Assembly: GCA_017999985.1 (NCBI GenBank)
Contig: JAGNKU010000002.1
Coordinates: 248,001 to 312,000 of the forward strand
Direction of reading: 5' to 3'
DNA from: Phycisphaerae bacterium
GTDB taxonomy: Bacteria > Planctomycetota > Phycisphaerae > UBA1845 > Fen-1342
DNA: 64,000 bases
Every line of letters begins with the position of its first letter. Positions within the stretch are counted from its first letter, which is position 1. Shown here in pieces: positions 51,647 to 60,511 of this stretch. The notes below the pieces were generated by a model. It was not told the DNA's origin. It ran no database searches and worked only from the letters and a program-made list of their open reading frames with translations. The position numbers and the translations under genes were made by a program.

Positions 51647-52227
51647 GCGTGATCCGCCTTGCTTTTCTGGGTGCGCTCGAAGATGCGGGCGACCGCGGCC
51701 CTGCCGGCGATGGCGTGCGGCAGCAGGCTGAGCTTGCCGCGCGCCAGTAGCTTCGGCGCCACCAGCACGTCCTGGAACAGGTGCAGCGTCCGCAGCTTGT
51801 AAGTCGAGATCAGCCCCACCTCGTGCAGCCGGCCGCCACGCTTGATCGTGTCCAGAAACGCCTCGTGGAACGCCAAGATGTCCTTGGCCTTGGGATGCAC
51901 CAGGCCGCGGGCCTGCGACTGCTGCCGCAGGTAGTCCATGATCCGCGGCAGGTCCACCTCCTGCGGGCAGCGCGCCGCGCACGTCTCACACGTCAGGCAC
52001 AGCCAGATGCTCAGCGCCCGCAGCACCTGCTCCTCCGCGCCCGGCAACCCCAGCTGCAGCAGCCGCAGGACCTGGTTCGGGGCGTAGTCCATTTCGGCCG
52101 CCAAGGGGCAACCCGCCGAACACTTTCCACATTGGTAGCAATTGAAGACCGACTCGCCCGTGGCGGCACGTACCCGGGCCGGCAGCGTGTCCGCGTGGGC
52201 GGAGTCATGCGAGGAGCCGGACATCAT
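51643..52227 (-). CDS. hdrC: HdrC-like [4Fe-4S] subunit
   Basis: 194 residues from ATG 52227 with AGGAG four nt upstream (a second ATG follows directly). Two [4Fe-4S] ferredoxin motifs, CYQCGKCSAGCP (about residue 30) and CLTCETCAARCP (about 75), with MDYAPNQVLRLLQLG between, as in HdrC and archaeal-type relatives. It links HdrA to HdrB. It is the first gene of the hdrCBA-flxDCBA operon. The upstream gap to motB (52228-52524) is 297 nt and shows no gene; it should hold the operon promoter, which I cannot pick out with confidence. Confidence 0.9.
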   Translation of the reverse strand: MMSGSSHDSAHADTLPARVRAATGESVFNCYQCGKCSAGCPLAAEMDYAPNQVLRLLQLGLPGAEEQVLRALSIWLCLTCETCAARCPQEVDLPRIMDYLRQQSQARGLVHPKAKDILAFHEAFLDTIKRGGRLHEVGLISTYKLRTLHLFQDVLVAPKLLARGKLSLLPHAIAGRAAVARIFERTQKSKADHA

Positions 52228-52524
52228 GTTACTCCTGAGAGGCACACGCGGGCCCGGCGACACCCGGACGGTGCGCCCCCGCGCGGGTCGGATACTGTAT
52301 CACAGGCGCGCCAGCGTGCCAGATACCCAGACCTTCAGACAACAATGTACCCTGGTGGAGTGCATGCGCCGTGCCAGCGCGGCTCCGGCGTGTCAGCGTG
52401 GCGCAAGCGCATGAGACGTTTGCGCTTACGACTGTACTCGGCGAATCGACGCACGGCCGGTCATCGAGCGCGCGGAAAAACCTCGCACCAGTTGGGAAAA
52501 TCCCCCACAGCGACAGGCGGCCCG

Positions 52525-53400
52525 CTACGGCGCTGTGGCGGGCGTGTCCGGCGCCTCCGGCACGTCTGGCGCCACCTGGTCGATCTCGATCACCTCCGCG
52601 CGCTGGTTGCGCCGGTGTCCCGCGTCCTCATACGTCCGCGCGTTGATGCGGTCATTGTCGGCACAGGCGGTCAGCCGGATCTGGTTCCAGCCCAGCCCCT
52701 GCGCGACCAGCACCTCCGCGACCACGTAGGCGCGCTGGTACGAGAGTTCCATCCCGCGCGCCGGATGCTGGAATGCCTCGGCAGCGCTGCAGTGCCCGCG
52801 GACTTCCAGCATGGTCCGACACCCGCGGAACTGCGCGCCAAGTTGCTCAGCGCACTTGCGACCGACGTCATCCAGGACGGCGCTGTCGGTTTCGAACGGC
52901 ACCACGCCGCCCGCCCCGAAGAGACCACCCTCGCGTACGGTCTGCACATCGTGGTCGGCCCCCTCCAGCCCCTCCTGCTCGGCCTGGCCCGAGCCACGCT
53001 GCCGCGCGAGCAGCCGCTGCACGAGCAGCACGTCGCGGGCATCGGTCGAGTCAAGCTGGACGGGATTGTTGAACGCCGCACGCACCGCGATCGCGAAATC
53101 AAGCTGCTCGGCCGACACCGCCGGGACCCCGGTGCTGGCGTCCTCGCCCCGGCGTTTGCCCTCGCCGCCGCCGCTGGGCGCTTTCATCGCCAGCGCCAGC
53201 AGGATCACGAAGAAGCCCATCTGGAGCATGACGTTGTCGGCAAACGAGATCAACCACTCCGGTGCGCCCTCGTGGGCCTCTTCGTGGCCGCCGCCATGCG
53301 GACCATGGTGGCCGTGACGGCCATGCCCGCCTGCGGCGGCCGCGTGGGCGGGCGGTGCGCCGGGCGCGTCCTGTGCGTCGGGATGGCGTTTCTCGGACAT
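52525..53400 (-). CDS. motB: MotB-like flagellar stator protein with histidine-rich N-terminus
   Basis: 291 residues. Nine histidines lie in the first 45 residues. One transmembrane helix (PEWLISFADNVMLQMGFFVILLALAM, split by the proton-carrying Asp in FAD) follows. The periplasmic C-terminal part is an OmpA/MotB domain (VVPFETDSAVLDDVGRKCAEQL, LEVRGHCSAAEAF..., LSYQRAYVVAEVLVAQGLGWNQI, RRNQRAEV), which binds peptidoglycan. Together with MotA it makes the ion channel that turns the flagellum. Gene 16 nt after motA, minus strand. Confidence 0.88.
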   Translation of the reverse strand: MSEKRHPDAQDAPGAPPAHAAAAGGHGRHGHHGPHGGGHEEAHEGAPEWLISFADNVMLQMGFFVILLALAMKAPSGGGEGKRRGEDASTGVPAVSAEQLDFAIAVRAAFNNPVQLDSTDARDVLLVQRLLARQRGSGQAEQEGLEGADHDVQTVREGGLFGAGGVVPFETDSAVLDDVGRKCAEQLGAQFRGCRTMLEVRGHCSAAEAFQHPARGMELSYQRAYVVAEVLVAQGLGWNQIRLTACADNDRINARTYEDAGHRRNQRAEVIEIDQVAPDVPEAPDTPATAP

Positions 53401-53416
53401 GGCGTGCAGTTCTGCG

Positions 53417-54196
53417 CTAGTTGTCGATGTTGATCTTGGCGCGCGTCGCGTGCGGCAGGAACGCCAGCATCTTCTCCATTGTCACGCGCGGGTTATCGCC
53501 CGCGCCGATCGAGAGGATCCCCTGCAGGATCATCTCGCGATTAATGATCTCCTCGCCGGAGCGCAGCGCCAGCTTGTCGCCAATCGGGCCGGCGACGGCA
53601 TTGGCCATGATCGTGCCGTACATCGTCGCGACCACGGCGACCGCCAGCATGTGCCCCATGATCTCGACCTCGCCGCCGAGGTGGCCGAACATGCCGATCT
53701 GGCCGATCAGCGTGGCCACCAACCCGTAACCCGGGGCGTAGAGCTTGATCAGGTCAAAGAACTTCTTGCCCGCCTTGTGCCGCTCCTGCATCGAGAGCAG
53801 TTCCATGCGCAGGTTGGTCTCGATGGCATCCGGCGGCGTTCCGTCCACCAGCATCTTGAGCCCCTGCGACAGGAATTTGTCGTCTAGTTTTTCGACCTCC
53901 GACTCCAGCGCCAGCACGCCATCGCGGCGCCCCTTCTCGGACAGCTCGACGATCTGCTTGATTACCGCGCTCGGGCTGCGCGCCTTGTGAAACAGGAAGC
54001 GGCGTACGTAGCCGGGCACGCACTTGAGCTTGTCGGTCGGCATCGCCATCAGCGCCACGCTGATCGTGCCGCCGAAGACCATCACCATGCCCTTCTCGGA
54101 GTAGAAGATGGCCCAGTTGCCCTCGGACGCCCGGTACCCCACGTAGAGGCAGGCAGCAATCCCGATCAGGCTGCCGATGAGACTGGACTTGTCCAC
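53417..54196 (-). CDS. motA: MotA flagellar stator protein
   Basis: 259 residues, as usual. Start GTG 54196 (GGAG nine nt upstream) gives VDKSSLIGSLIGIAACLYVGY, a first helix as in MotA; a longer frame exists but is unlikely. Four transmembrane segments, with VFGGTISVALMAMP, a long cytoplasmic loop with charged residues (RRDGVLALESEVEKLDDKFLSQGLKMLVDG) and YAPGYGLVATLIGQIGMFGHLG, then MYGTIMANAVAGPIGDKL. These fit the PomA/MotA group. Cofunctions with MotB, directly downstream. No other flagellar genes are nearby. Confidence 0.9.
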   Translation of the reverse strand: MDKSSLIGSLIGIAACLYVGYRASEGNWAIFYSEKGMVMVFGGTISVALMAMPTDKLKCVPGYVRRFLFHKARSPSAVIKQIVELSEKGRRDGVLALESEVEKLDDKFLSQGLKMLVDGTPPDAIETNLRMELLSMQERHKAGKKFFDLIKLYAPGYGLVATLIGQIGMFGHLGGEVEIMGHMLAVAVVATMYGTIMANAVAGPIGDKLALRSGEEIINREMILQGILSIGAGDNPRVTMEKMLAFLPHATRAKINIDN

Positions 54197-54563
54197 GACG
54201 CGCGTCTCCAGCTCAGCATGTCGCACCAGGCAAACCCGCGCCACGGCGCGCGCAACGCCGCACAGGCCAACAGCTTCCCATCAACAGTCATCGACGCCCG
54301 CGCCGACAGTATCGAATAGAAGTGCTCCGTCGCCGTCATCGCACACCCACTGTCCCCGTATTACGGGACGGCGCCCTGCGCCTAACCGCAATGCCGGCCC
54401 ATAATGCCGCCGCGGACGACCCGTTCGGCACCCCGGGCTGACCACCCAGCGGCAGTCCTCGAGCCGCCCCGGGCACAGCGCATTCAGCGCGCCGCCCCGT
54501 CCCCCCTGTCCGGATAATCCTCTATGATGGGACCGTTCGTGCTGGTTCGACGTGAGGCCGCTC
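54197..54563. other. 367-nt divergent gap between motA and the symporter gene
   Basis: I see no gene here. TATGAT at 54523-54528 and GATAAT at 54513-54518 could be -10 boxes for the symporter, but neither has a good -35 partner. A CCCGTA-t-TACGGG palindrome (54355-54367) is the only other structure seen. Confidence 0.5.
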
Positions 54564-55955
54564 ATGAGCCCGGACCCCGTTCCGCCTGACACCAACGCGG
54601 CACAACCCGCGGCACCTGCCCGCCGCCGGCTGGCCCTGCACTGGCAGATCGTGATTGGTCTGATCATCGGTGCGGTGGCCGGTCTCATCGCCAACGCGGC
54701 CTGCCCGCGTCAGGCCGATGGTACGCCGCACGCCGGCCTCGACTGGTTCGTCGTCAACATCGCCGGCCCCATCGGCCAGATCTTCCTTAATCTCATTTTT
54801 ATGGTTGTACTGCCGCTGGTCTTCTCGGCGCTCGTGCTCGGCATTGCCGAGCTGGGCGACGTACGGCGGCTGGGTCGTATCGGCGCGAAGACGCTGGCGT
54901 ACACGCTGATCCTGTCCACCTGCTCGGTGGCCATCGGCGTCGGGCTGGCGCGCACCGTGCAGCCCGGCGCGCACCTGGCGCAGGAGCGGCGCGACGAACT
55001 GCGGCAACGGTATGCGTCCGAGGCCGACGCGAAGATTGCCGACGCCCGCGCCGCCAAGAACCTGCGCGAGACCCTGCTCGAGCTCATCCCGCGCAACCCG
55101 CTGCAGGAGATGGTGGGCGCCGTGGATGGCAGCTCCCCCGGCGGCGGCATGCTGGCCGTGATGTTCTTTGCCCTGCTGTTCGGGATTGCGGTGACCTTGA
55201 CGCCGGAACGCACGCGGCCCCTGATCGGTGTGCTGGAGGGCATCTTTGACGTCACCATGGTCGTCATCGGCTTCGCCATGCGCTTGGCGCCGCTGGCGGT
55301 TGGCGCCCTGGTCTTCCGCCTCACGGCCGTGCTCGGGATGGACATACTCCACACACTGGTCTGGTACGTACTGACCGTGCTGAGCGGGCTGGCCCTGCAC
55401 CTGCTGATCGTGTATTCGCTGGCGGTCGGGCTGCTGGCGCGCATGAACCCGCTGCGGTTTTTCAGCCGCGTGACGGAGGCCGCCGTGACCGCCTTCGCGA
55501 CCTCGTCATCCAACGCCACGCTGCCGACGGCGCTCCGCGTGGCGGACCAGCGCCTCGGCCTGCGGCGGGAGATCGGCACGTTCGTCCTTACGGTCGGCGC
55601 GACGGCGAACCAGAACGGGACTGCGCTGTACGAAGGCGTGACCGTGCTCTTCCTCGCCCAGGTCTTCGGCGTGGACCTGACTCTCACCCAGCAGATCACC
55701 GTCGCGGTCCTGGCGATCCTCGCCGGCATCGGCACTGCCGGCGTGCCGGGCGGCTCGCTGCCCCTCGTGGTGGTCATCCTGCAAACGGTGAGGATTCCCG
55801 CCGAGGGCATCGCGATCATCATCGGGATTGACCGGCTGCTCGATATGTGCCGCACGACCCTGAACGTCGTCGGCGATCTGGCGATCGCAACCTGCGTCGA
55901 CCGCTCGGAACGCCACCGGGCCGCGCGCCACGCCCGTCAGGCGTCCAGCACCTGA
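54564..55955 (+). CDS. gltP: Glutamate/dicarboxylate:cation symporter (DAACS family)
   Basis: 463 residues from ATG 54564 (a GTG sits at 54552). The family motifs are placed as in GltPh: SSSNATLPTAL (hairpin 1), a TM7 motif that reads NQNGTALYEG where most relatives have NMDGT, and the TM8 segment DRLLDMCRTTLNVVGD with the acidic-substrate arginine and the sodium or proton acidic residues. Therefore it should take up glutamate, aspartate or a C4-dicarboxylate. The N-terminal half has the expected six helices with a long charged loop (about 135-190). The 3' end overlaps by 19 nt the end of the convergent kinase gene. Confidence 0.9.
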   Translation: MSPDPVPPDTNAAQPAAPARRRLALHWQIVIGLIIGAVAGLIANAACPRQADGTPHAGLDWFVVNIAGPIGQIFLNLIFMVVLPLVFSALVLGIAELGDVRRLGRIGAKTLAYTLILSTCSVAIGVGLARTVQPGAHLAQERRDELRQRYASEADAKIADARAAKNLRETLLELIPRNPLQEMVGAVDGSSPGGGMLAVMFFALLFGIAVTLTPERTRPLIGVLEGIFDVTMVVIGFAMRLAPLAVGALVFRLTAVLGMDILHTLVWYVLTVLSGLALHLLIVYSLAVGLLARMNPLRFFSRVTEAAVTAFATSSSNATLPTALRVADQRLGLRREIGTFVLTVGATANQNGTALYEGVTVLFLAQVFGVDLTLTQQITVAVLAILAGIGTAGVPGGSLPLVVVILQTVRIPAEGIAIIIGIDRLLDMCRTTLNVVGDLAIATCVDRSERHRAARHARQASST

Positions 55956-58900
55956 CGCACCCGCTGCAACAGCGCGCGCCGGCTGAACGGCTTTTCCAGG
56001 AACTGCACGCCGGCATCCAACACTCCATGGTGCGCGATCACGTTCGACGTGTAACCCGAGACGTAGAGCGTGCGCAGCGCCGGCCACAGCTCCGTCAGCG
56101 CCTCGGATACCTTCTTGCCATTCAGCTCCGGCATGATCACGTCCGTGATCAGCAGATCCACCGGCGTCTGCCGCGCGTGCGCCAGCTCCAGGGCCCGCGC
56201 GCCGTTTTCCGCAGCGGTAACGGCATAGCCCGCCTCCCCGAGCAAGTGCACCGTCAACTGACGCACCGTTGCGTCATCCTCGCACACCAGAATCGCTTCG
56301 TGCCCGCCGGGCGCATGCTCTTCCTGGCCTTCCAGGGTATATGCGACGGGCGGCGCGTCCACCGCCGGCAGGTAGACGCGAAACGTCGAGCCCTTCCGCG
56401 GTTCGCTGTAGACCGTGACGTGTCCGCCGGCCTGCCGGACGATGCCGTACACGGTTGCCAGCCCGAGCCCGGTCCCCTGGCCCAGGCCCTTGGTCGTGAA
56501 GAACGGCTCAAAGACCCGCTCAAGCATGCTGGCATCCATGCCGCAGCCCGTGTCGCTGACGCTGAGCACGACATGCATCCCGGTGCGGGCCTCGGCGTGG
56601 GTGGCAACGTACGCCGGGTCGAGCTCGGCGTTGGCCGTAGCAATCACGAGGTGCCCGCCGTCCGGCATCGCATCGCGCGCGTTCACCGCCAGGTTCACGA
56701 TCACCTGCTCGATCTGCCCGGCATCGATGCGCACCGCGTGCAGGTCCGGCGCGGCGTCGATGGTCAGCGCCACGTTCTCCGTGAGCAGCCGGCGCAGCAT
56801 CTTCTCCAGTTCCAGCAGCGTCTGATTCAGGTTCAGGATCGTCGGCTGGGACACCTGCCGCCGACTGAACGCCAGGAGTTGCCGCGTCAGCCCGGCGGCC
56901 CGTTGCGCACTGCGGTCGATCTGGCGCAGCTCCTCGAGCAGCGCATTGCCTGGAGCGCCGGCCTCGGCGCCGGCGATCGCCAGCTCGGTGTTGCCGAGAA
57001 TCGCCGTCAGGATGTTATTGAAATCATGGGCCACGCCCCCCGCCAACTGGCCGATGGCCTCCAACTTCTGCGATTGGCGCAACTGGGCTTCGAGGCGCGC
57101 CTTCTCTTCGGCCGCGCGGCGGCGCGCGGTGATGTCCAGCACGGTGAACGAGACGCCCTTGGTCAGGTCCGCCGGATCGAGCGGCGCCGAACTCAGCAGC
57201 ACGTCGATGATTTCGCCGTCCTTGCGCCGCCAGCGCGTCTCGACGGTGCCGGCGCCGTGCGCCTGGATCTGCGCGTACTTCGCGCGCCCGACGTATTCAA
57301 AGTCCTCGTCGCTGGGGTAGATCAGTCGTGCGGACTGGCCCAGCAGTTCATCGCGCGTGTAGCCCGTCAGCAGACAGCACTGGTCGTTCACCTCGCGGAA
57401 CACGCGGCCGACGACGACGCCGATCCCGACCGGCGCCGCGCGGAAGATGCTCTTCAGGCGCGCCTCGCGCTCGCGCACCGCCTCCTCGGCCAGCGCGCGC
57501 GCGTGGATGGCCCGCCCCTGCTGCACGTTCTGGAAGGCGAGCTGCGACATCTGGTTGGCCACCAGGAACAGCGCGTGGGCCACGTTGCGGAACTGCTCCG
57601 TCGACATGACCGTGACCTCGGCCAGCGCCGCCCGGAACTCCGCCTCGTCCGCGCCGATCTCGCGCGCATAGGCGCACAGCCGCTCCTCGTCCAGGTCCGC
57701 GTTCCGCACCTGGCCGATCAGCCAGTTCGCAATATGCTGCTCGCCTACGAAGATGCTCGCGCCCGCGTCCCACAACCCGCCGCTCAGACACGGCCGCACG
57801 ATCGGACCATCCGGGTTTGGTTGCCCCAGCACCGCGTCCGAACGCATGCAGTTCTCCAGCCCCTTGCCCGTGCGGCGAATGATCGTGCTGCACAGGCGAC
57901 AGAAGTTGCTGGGGCGCGTCAGCGGCGTTCCATCCGGTTGCGTGATAATGGAGGCCACCCCGGTCGCCGCGGCGAAGGCGTCCTGTATCCGCTGGATCTC
58001 CGCCATGTCGAACAGGTCCGCGAACGATAGGCGCAGCTCCTCGTCGGCGGGGCTGGTGAGCTGTTGGAGTCGCCCGCGCAGTTGGTCCTCGGCACGCTTG
58101 CGTTCCGTAATGTCCTGCGCGATCGCGAGGATGCCGCTCGGCTTTCCGTCATCATCAAACAGGCAGTCCACGTTCCAGAGCAGCGTGTGCTCGCGACCGT
58201 CCGCCGCGCGCAGTGATTTCTCGTAACTGCGCAGCGGCTCGCCCGCCAGGAGGCGCGGCAAGTCCGCCAGCACATCGGCGCGGACGTCCGGCGGGAGCAG
58301 CCGGTCGAAGTAGTTCTGGCCCAGGACCTCGGCGCGGGTGCGCCCGTAGATCCGCTCCGCCTCGGGGTTGAACTCCAAAATGCGCCCGTCCGGCGCCAGG
58401 TACAGGACGACGGTGGTCGCGGACTGGACCAGCGTCCGGAAACGATCCTCGCTGGCCCGCAGGAGGTCCTCGGCCCGCCGCCGGGCAGCCACTTCCTGCT
58501 GCAGCTCCTCGTTCACGACCCCCAGGCGCGCCGCATTCGCGCGCAGTTGCTCGTACAGCAGCGCATTCTGCACGCCCATCCCGATGGCGCGCGACAGCGT
58601 CTCGAGAAACTCCGCCTGCGCCGCGAAGTCACGCGGGGTCTTGGACGCCAGCCCCAGCACGCCCACGATCGCGTCACCGCCCCGCAGCGGCAGTGCGGCG
58701 AACGAGCGCAGCCCTGCGTCGCGGCACTCCGGCAACGTGCAGCGCGGGTCGCTCAGGATGTCCGCCGCGAAGATCGGCGTACCGTTGCTTACCGCCACGC
58801 CGCACAGGCACTCCCCGACCCGATGCACTGGCGACCGCAGGTGCTCCTCCAGCGCCGATGGCGCGCGATAGGCCTGCAATTGCAGCTCATCGCCCACGCG

Positions 58901-59539
58901 CAGAAAGAGCAGGGCGAGATCGGGCGCCACGGGTCCATCCAGACCGGCGAGGGCCGCCCGCGCCACCTCCCCCAGCGACAGGTTCGCGCACACTCGCTGC
59001 GTCAGTGTGTGCAGCGCGGCCAGCTCGCGCGCGCGTTGTGCGACGTCGGCCGCCGCGCGCCGCTGCGCCGTAATGTCGTGCAGGATACAGTGCGCCTGCT
59101 GAAAGCGACCGCCCGCGTCGCGGCTGACCCGACCATCCATGGCAAACACCAGTGCCCGCCCGTCCTTGTGCACGAGCTCGAACTCCGCGCCGCGGATGAG
59201 CCCGTCGCGTTTGAAGTGCGGGAAGCGGTGGCGGAACTGCTCGCGTGACGCAGCGGTGAGAAAATCCCCCAGCCATCGGCCGATTACCTCGCCGCGCGTG
59301 TACCCCAGCGCCTCCAGCCAAGCCGCGTTCACATCCCGTACGTGCCCCGTTTCGTCCAGCGACTGGCACGCCACGGGCCCATCCTGACAAAACTGTCGGA
59401 AATGCGCCTCACTCTCCTCCAGGCCCGCTTGGGCGTCGCGCGACTGCGCCTCTGCGCCCGCGCGCGTGGCCGCGGCGGCGCGCACTGCCTGCGTCTCACC
59501 CGACACCCACGGCGCACGTCCGTCTCGTTCCGGCCCCAT
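55937..59539 (-). CDS. Hybrid sensor histidine kinase with PAS, GAF and PocR sensory domains
   Basis: 1200 residues from ATG 59539 (GAGG seven nt upstream). Order: PAS (about 40-160), GAF (170-325; CLCGVAVSNGTPIFAADILSD), PAS (355-480), PocR ligand domain (500-660; DLFDMAEIQRIQDAFAAATGVAS, then cysteines in CRLC and NCMRSD), PAS (690-810), HisKA (830-900; GGVAHDFNNILTAILGN with the phosphorylated His), HATPase (940-1055; NLAVNARDAMP, DTGCGMD, GQGTGLGLATVYGIV), and a receiver (1075-1195; LLITDVIMPELNGKKV with the phospho-Asp). No transmembrane helix, so it is cytoplasmic. No separate response regulator lies beside it. PocR domains sense small hydrocarbon-like ligands in some regulators; here the ligand is unknown. 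Confidence 0.9.
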   Translation of the reverse strand: MGPERDGRAPWVSGETQAVRAAAATRAGAEAQSRDAQAGLEESEAHFRQFCQDGPVACQSLDETGHVRDVNAAWLEALGYTRGEVIGRWLGDFLTAASREQFRHRFPHFKRDGLIRGAEFELVHKDGRALVFAMDGRVSRDAGGRFQQAHCILHDITAQRRAAADVAQRARELAALHTLTQRVCANLSLGEVARAALAGLDGPVAPDLALLFLRVGDELQLQAYRAPSALEEHLRSPVHRVGECLCGVAVSNGTPIFAADILSDPRCTLPECRDAGLRSFAALPLRGGDAIVGVLGLASKTPRDFAAQAEFLETLSRAIGMGVQNALLYEQLRANAARLGVVNEELQQEVAARRRAEDLLRASEDRFRTLVQSATTVVLYLAPDGRILEFNPEAERIYGRTRAEVLGQNYFDRLLPPDVRADVLADLPRLLAGEPLRSYEKSLRAADGREHTLLWNVDCLFDDDGKPSGILAIAQDITERKRAEDQLRGRLQQLTSPADEELRLSFADLFDMAEIQRIQDAFAAATGVASIITQPDGTPLTRPSNFCRLCSTIIRRTGKGLENCMRSDAVLGQPNPDGPIVRPCLSGGLWDAGASIFVGEQHIANWLIGQVRNADLDEERLCAYAREIGADEAEFRAALAEVTVMSTEQFRNVAHALFLVANQMSQLAFQNVQQGRAIHARALAEEAVREREARLKSIFRAAPVGIGVVVGRVFREVNDQCCLLTGYTRDELLGQSARLIYPSDEDFEYVGRAKYAQIQAHGAGTVETRWRRKDGEIIDVLLSSAPLDPADLTKGVSFTVLDITARRRAAEEKARLEAQLRQSQKLEAIGQLAGGVAHDFNNILTAILGNTELAIAGAEAGAPGNALLEELRQIDRSAQRAAGLTRQLLAFSRRQVSQPTILNLNQTLLELEKMLRRLLTENVALTIDAAPDLHAVRIDAGQIEQVIVNLAVNARDAMPDGGHLVIATANAELDPAYVATHAEARTGMHVVLSVSDTGCGMDASMLERVFEPFFTTKGLGQGTGLGLATVYGIVRQAGGHVTVYSEPRKGSTFRVYLPAVDAPPVAYTLEGQEEHAPGGHEAILVCEDDATVRQLTVHLLGEAGYAVTAAENGARALELAHARQTPVDLLITDVIMPELNGKKVSEALTELWPALRTLYVSGYTSNVIAHHGVLDAGVQFLEKPFSRRALLQRVRQVLDA

Positions 59540-59802
59540 CGTACACCCTCGCGCCGCACCAAAGACGTGCCGTGTGCGTCCCGACGCCCGACTACCCACG
59601 CTTCTGCACCGGCGCGACGCCCTTCGCTGCCGACATTATAGCCCAGTCGCGGTCAAAACCAGTCCCGGCAATGCAAAACACGCATTCCTTGCGCCACCGC
59701 TGGGCATCCGCCGGCGGGTATGGCCGCTTTGTCGCCGCCGGGCTTGACACAACGGCCTGCGGCGGCGAAGAAAGCGCACGTGACCTTTGATCTGTAACCC
59801 CC

Positions 59803-60480
59803 GTGGAAACGCCCGTGGCCAATGACTCGCTGTCCGACACCACGCCCGCGCCCGGCTCGGAAACGGCGCACGCAGCGCCCGCGGTGGGCCGCTGGCACCT
59901 GCATCGCCGGCTCTACAACTGGGTGCTGCACTGGGCGGAGACTCCGCACGGGGCCGTCGCCCTGTTCGCTCTCGCGTTCGCCGAGTCGAGCTTCTTCCCG
60001 ATTCCACCCGATGTGCTGCTGATCGCGCTCGTGCTCGGCGCTCGCCGGCGCTGGTGGTGGCTCGCGACCCTATGTGCCCTCGGCAGCGTGGCGGGCGGGG
60101 TGGCGGGCTACATGATCGGCCGCGGTCTGATGGATACGCTCGGGTGGGGCATCATCCGCTTCTATCACGCCGAAGAGTACTGGAAGCAGGTCAACACGCT
60201 GTACGCGAAGTACGATTACTGGATCGTCTTCACCGCGGCGTTCACGCCGATCCCATACAAGGTCTTCACGATCGCGTCCGGCGCGTTTCACATGAACCTG
60301 CTCGGCTTCGTGCTCGTGTCGGCGGTCGGGCGCGCGGTGCGCTTCTTCCTCGTCGCGTTTTTGCTGTACCTCTTCGGCCCGCCGATGCGGCGCCTGATCG
60401 AGAAACATTTTGACTGGCTGTGCGTGCTCTTCGTGGTGCTGCTCGTCGGCGGATTTGTCGTGATCAAATACGTCTTCTGA
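59803..60480 (+). CDS. DedA/YqaA-family membrane protein
   Basis: 225 residues from GTG 59803 (no better ATG keeps the domain). After a 45-residue soluble N-terminus, the SNARE-associated/DedA domain (PF09335) starts at about 50: FALAFAESSFFPIPPDVLLIAL is the family motif, followed by GSVAGGVAGYMIGRGL, FTPIPYKVFTIASGAFHMN and RFFLVAFLLYLFG. About five membrane segments. DedA proteins are thought to move lipids (undecaprenyl phosphate or phospholipids) across the membrane. It lies 31 nt before the TerC gene, so an operon is likely. Confidence 0.88.
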   Translation: METPVANDSLSDTTPAPGSETAHAAPAVGRWHLHRRLYNWVLHWAETPHGAVALFALAFAESSFFPIPPDVLLIALVLGARRRWWWLATLCALGSVAGGVAGYMIGRGLMDTLGWGIIRFYHAEEYWKQVNTLYAKYDYWIVFTAAFTPIPYKVFTIASGAFHMNLLGFVLVSAVGRAVRFFLVAFLLYLFGPPMRRLIEKHFDWLCVLFVVLLVGGFVVIKYVF

Positions 60481-60511
60481 GTCCCAGCCGCAGCCGTGAG
60501 GTCGCGAGGCA

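Noticed and set aside
45409-52227. Methanogen-type heterodisulfide reductase gained from archaea
   Set aside because: The accompanying FlxABCD-type subunits and gene order fit the bacterial Flx-Hdr system; base composition looks like the neighbours.
60481-60511. Possible yybP-ykoY manganese riboswitch before the TerC gene
   Set aside because: The gap to the DedA gene is only 31 nt, too short for the element.
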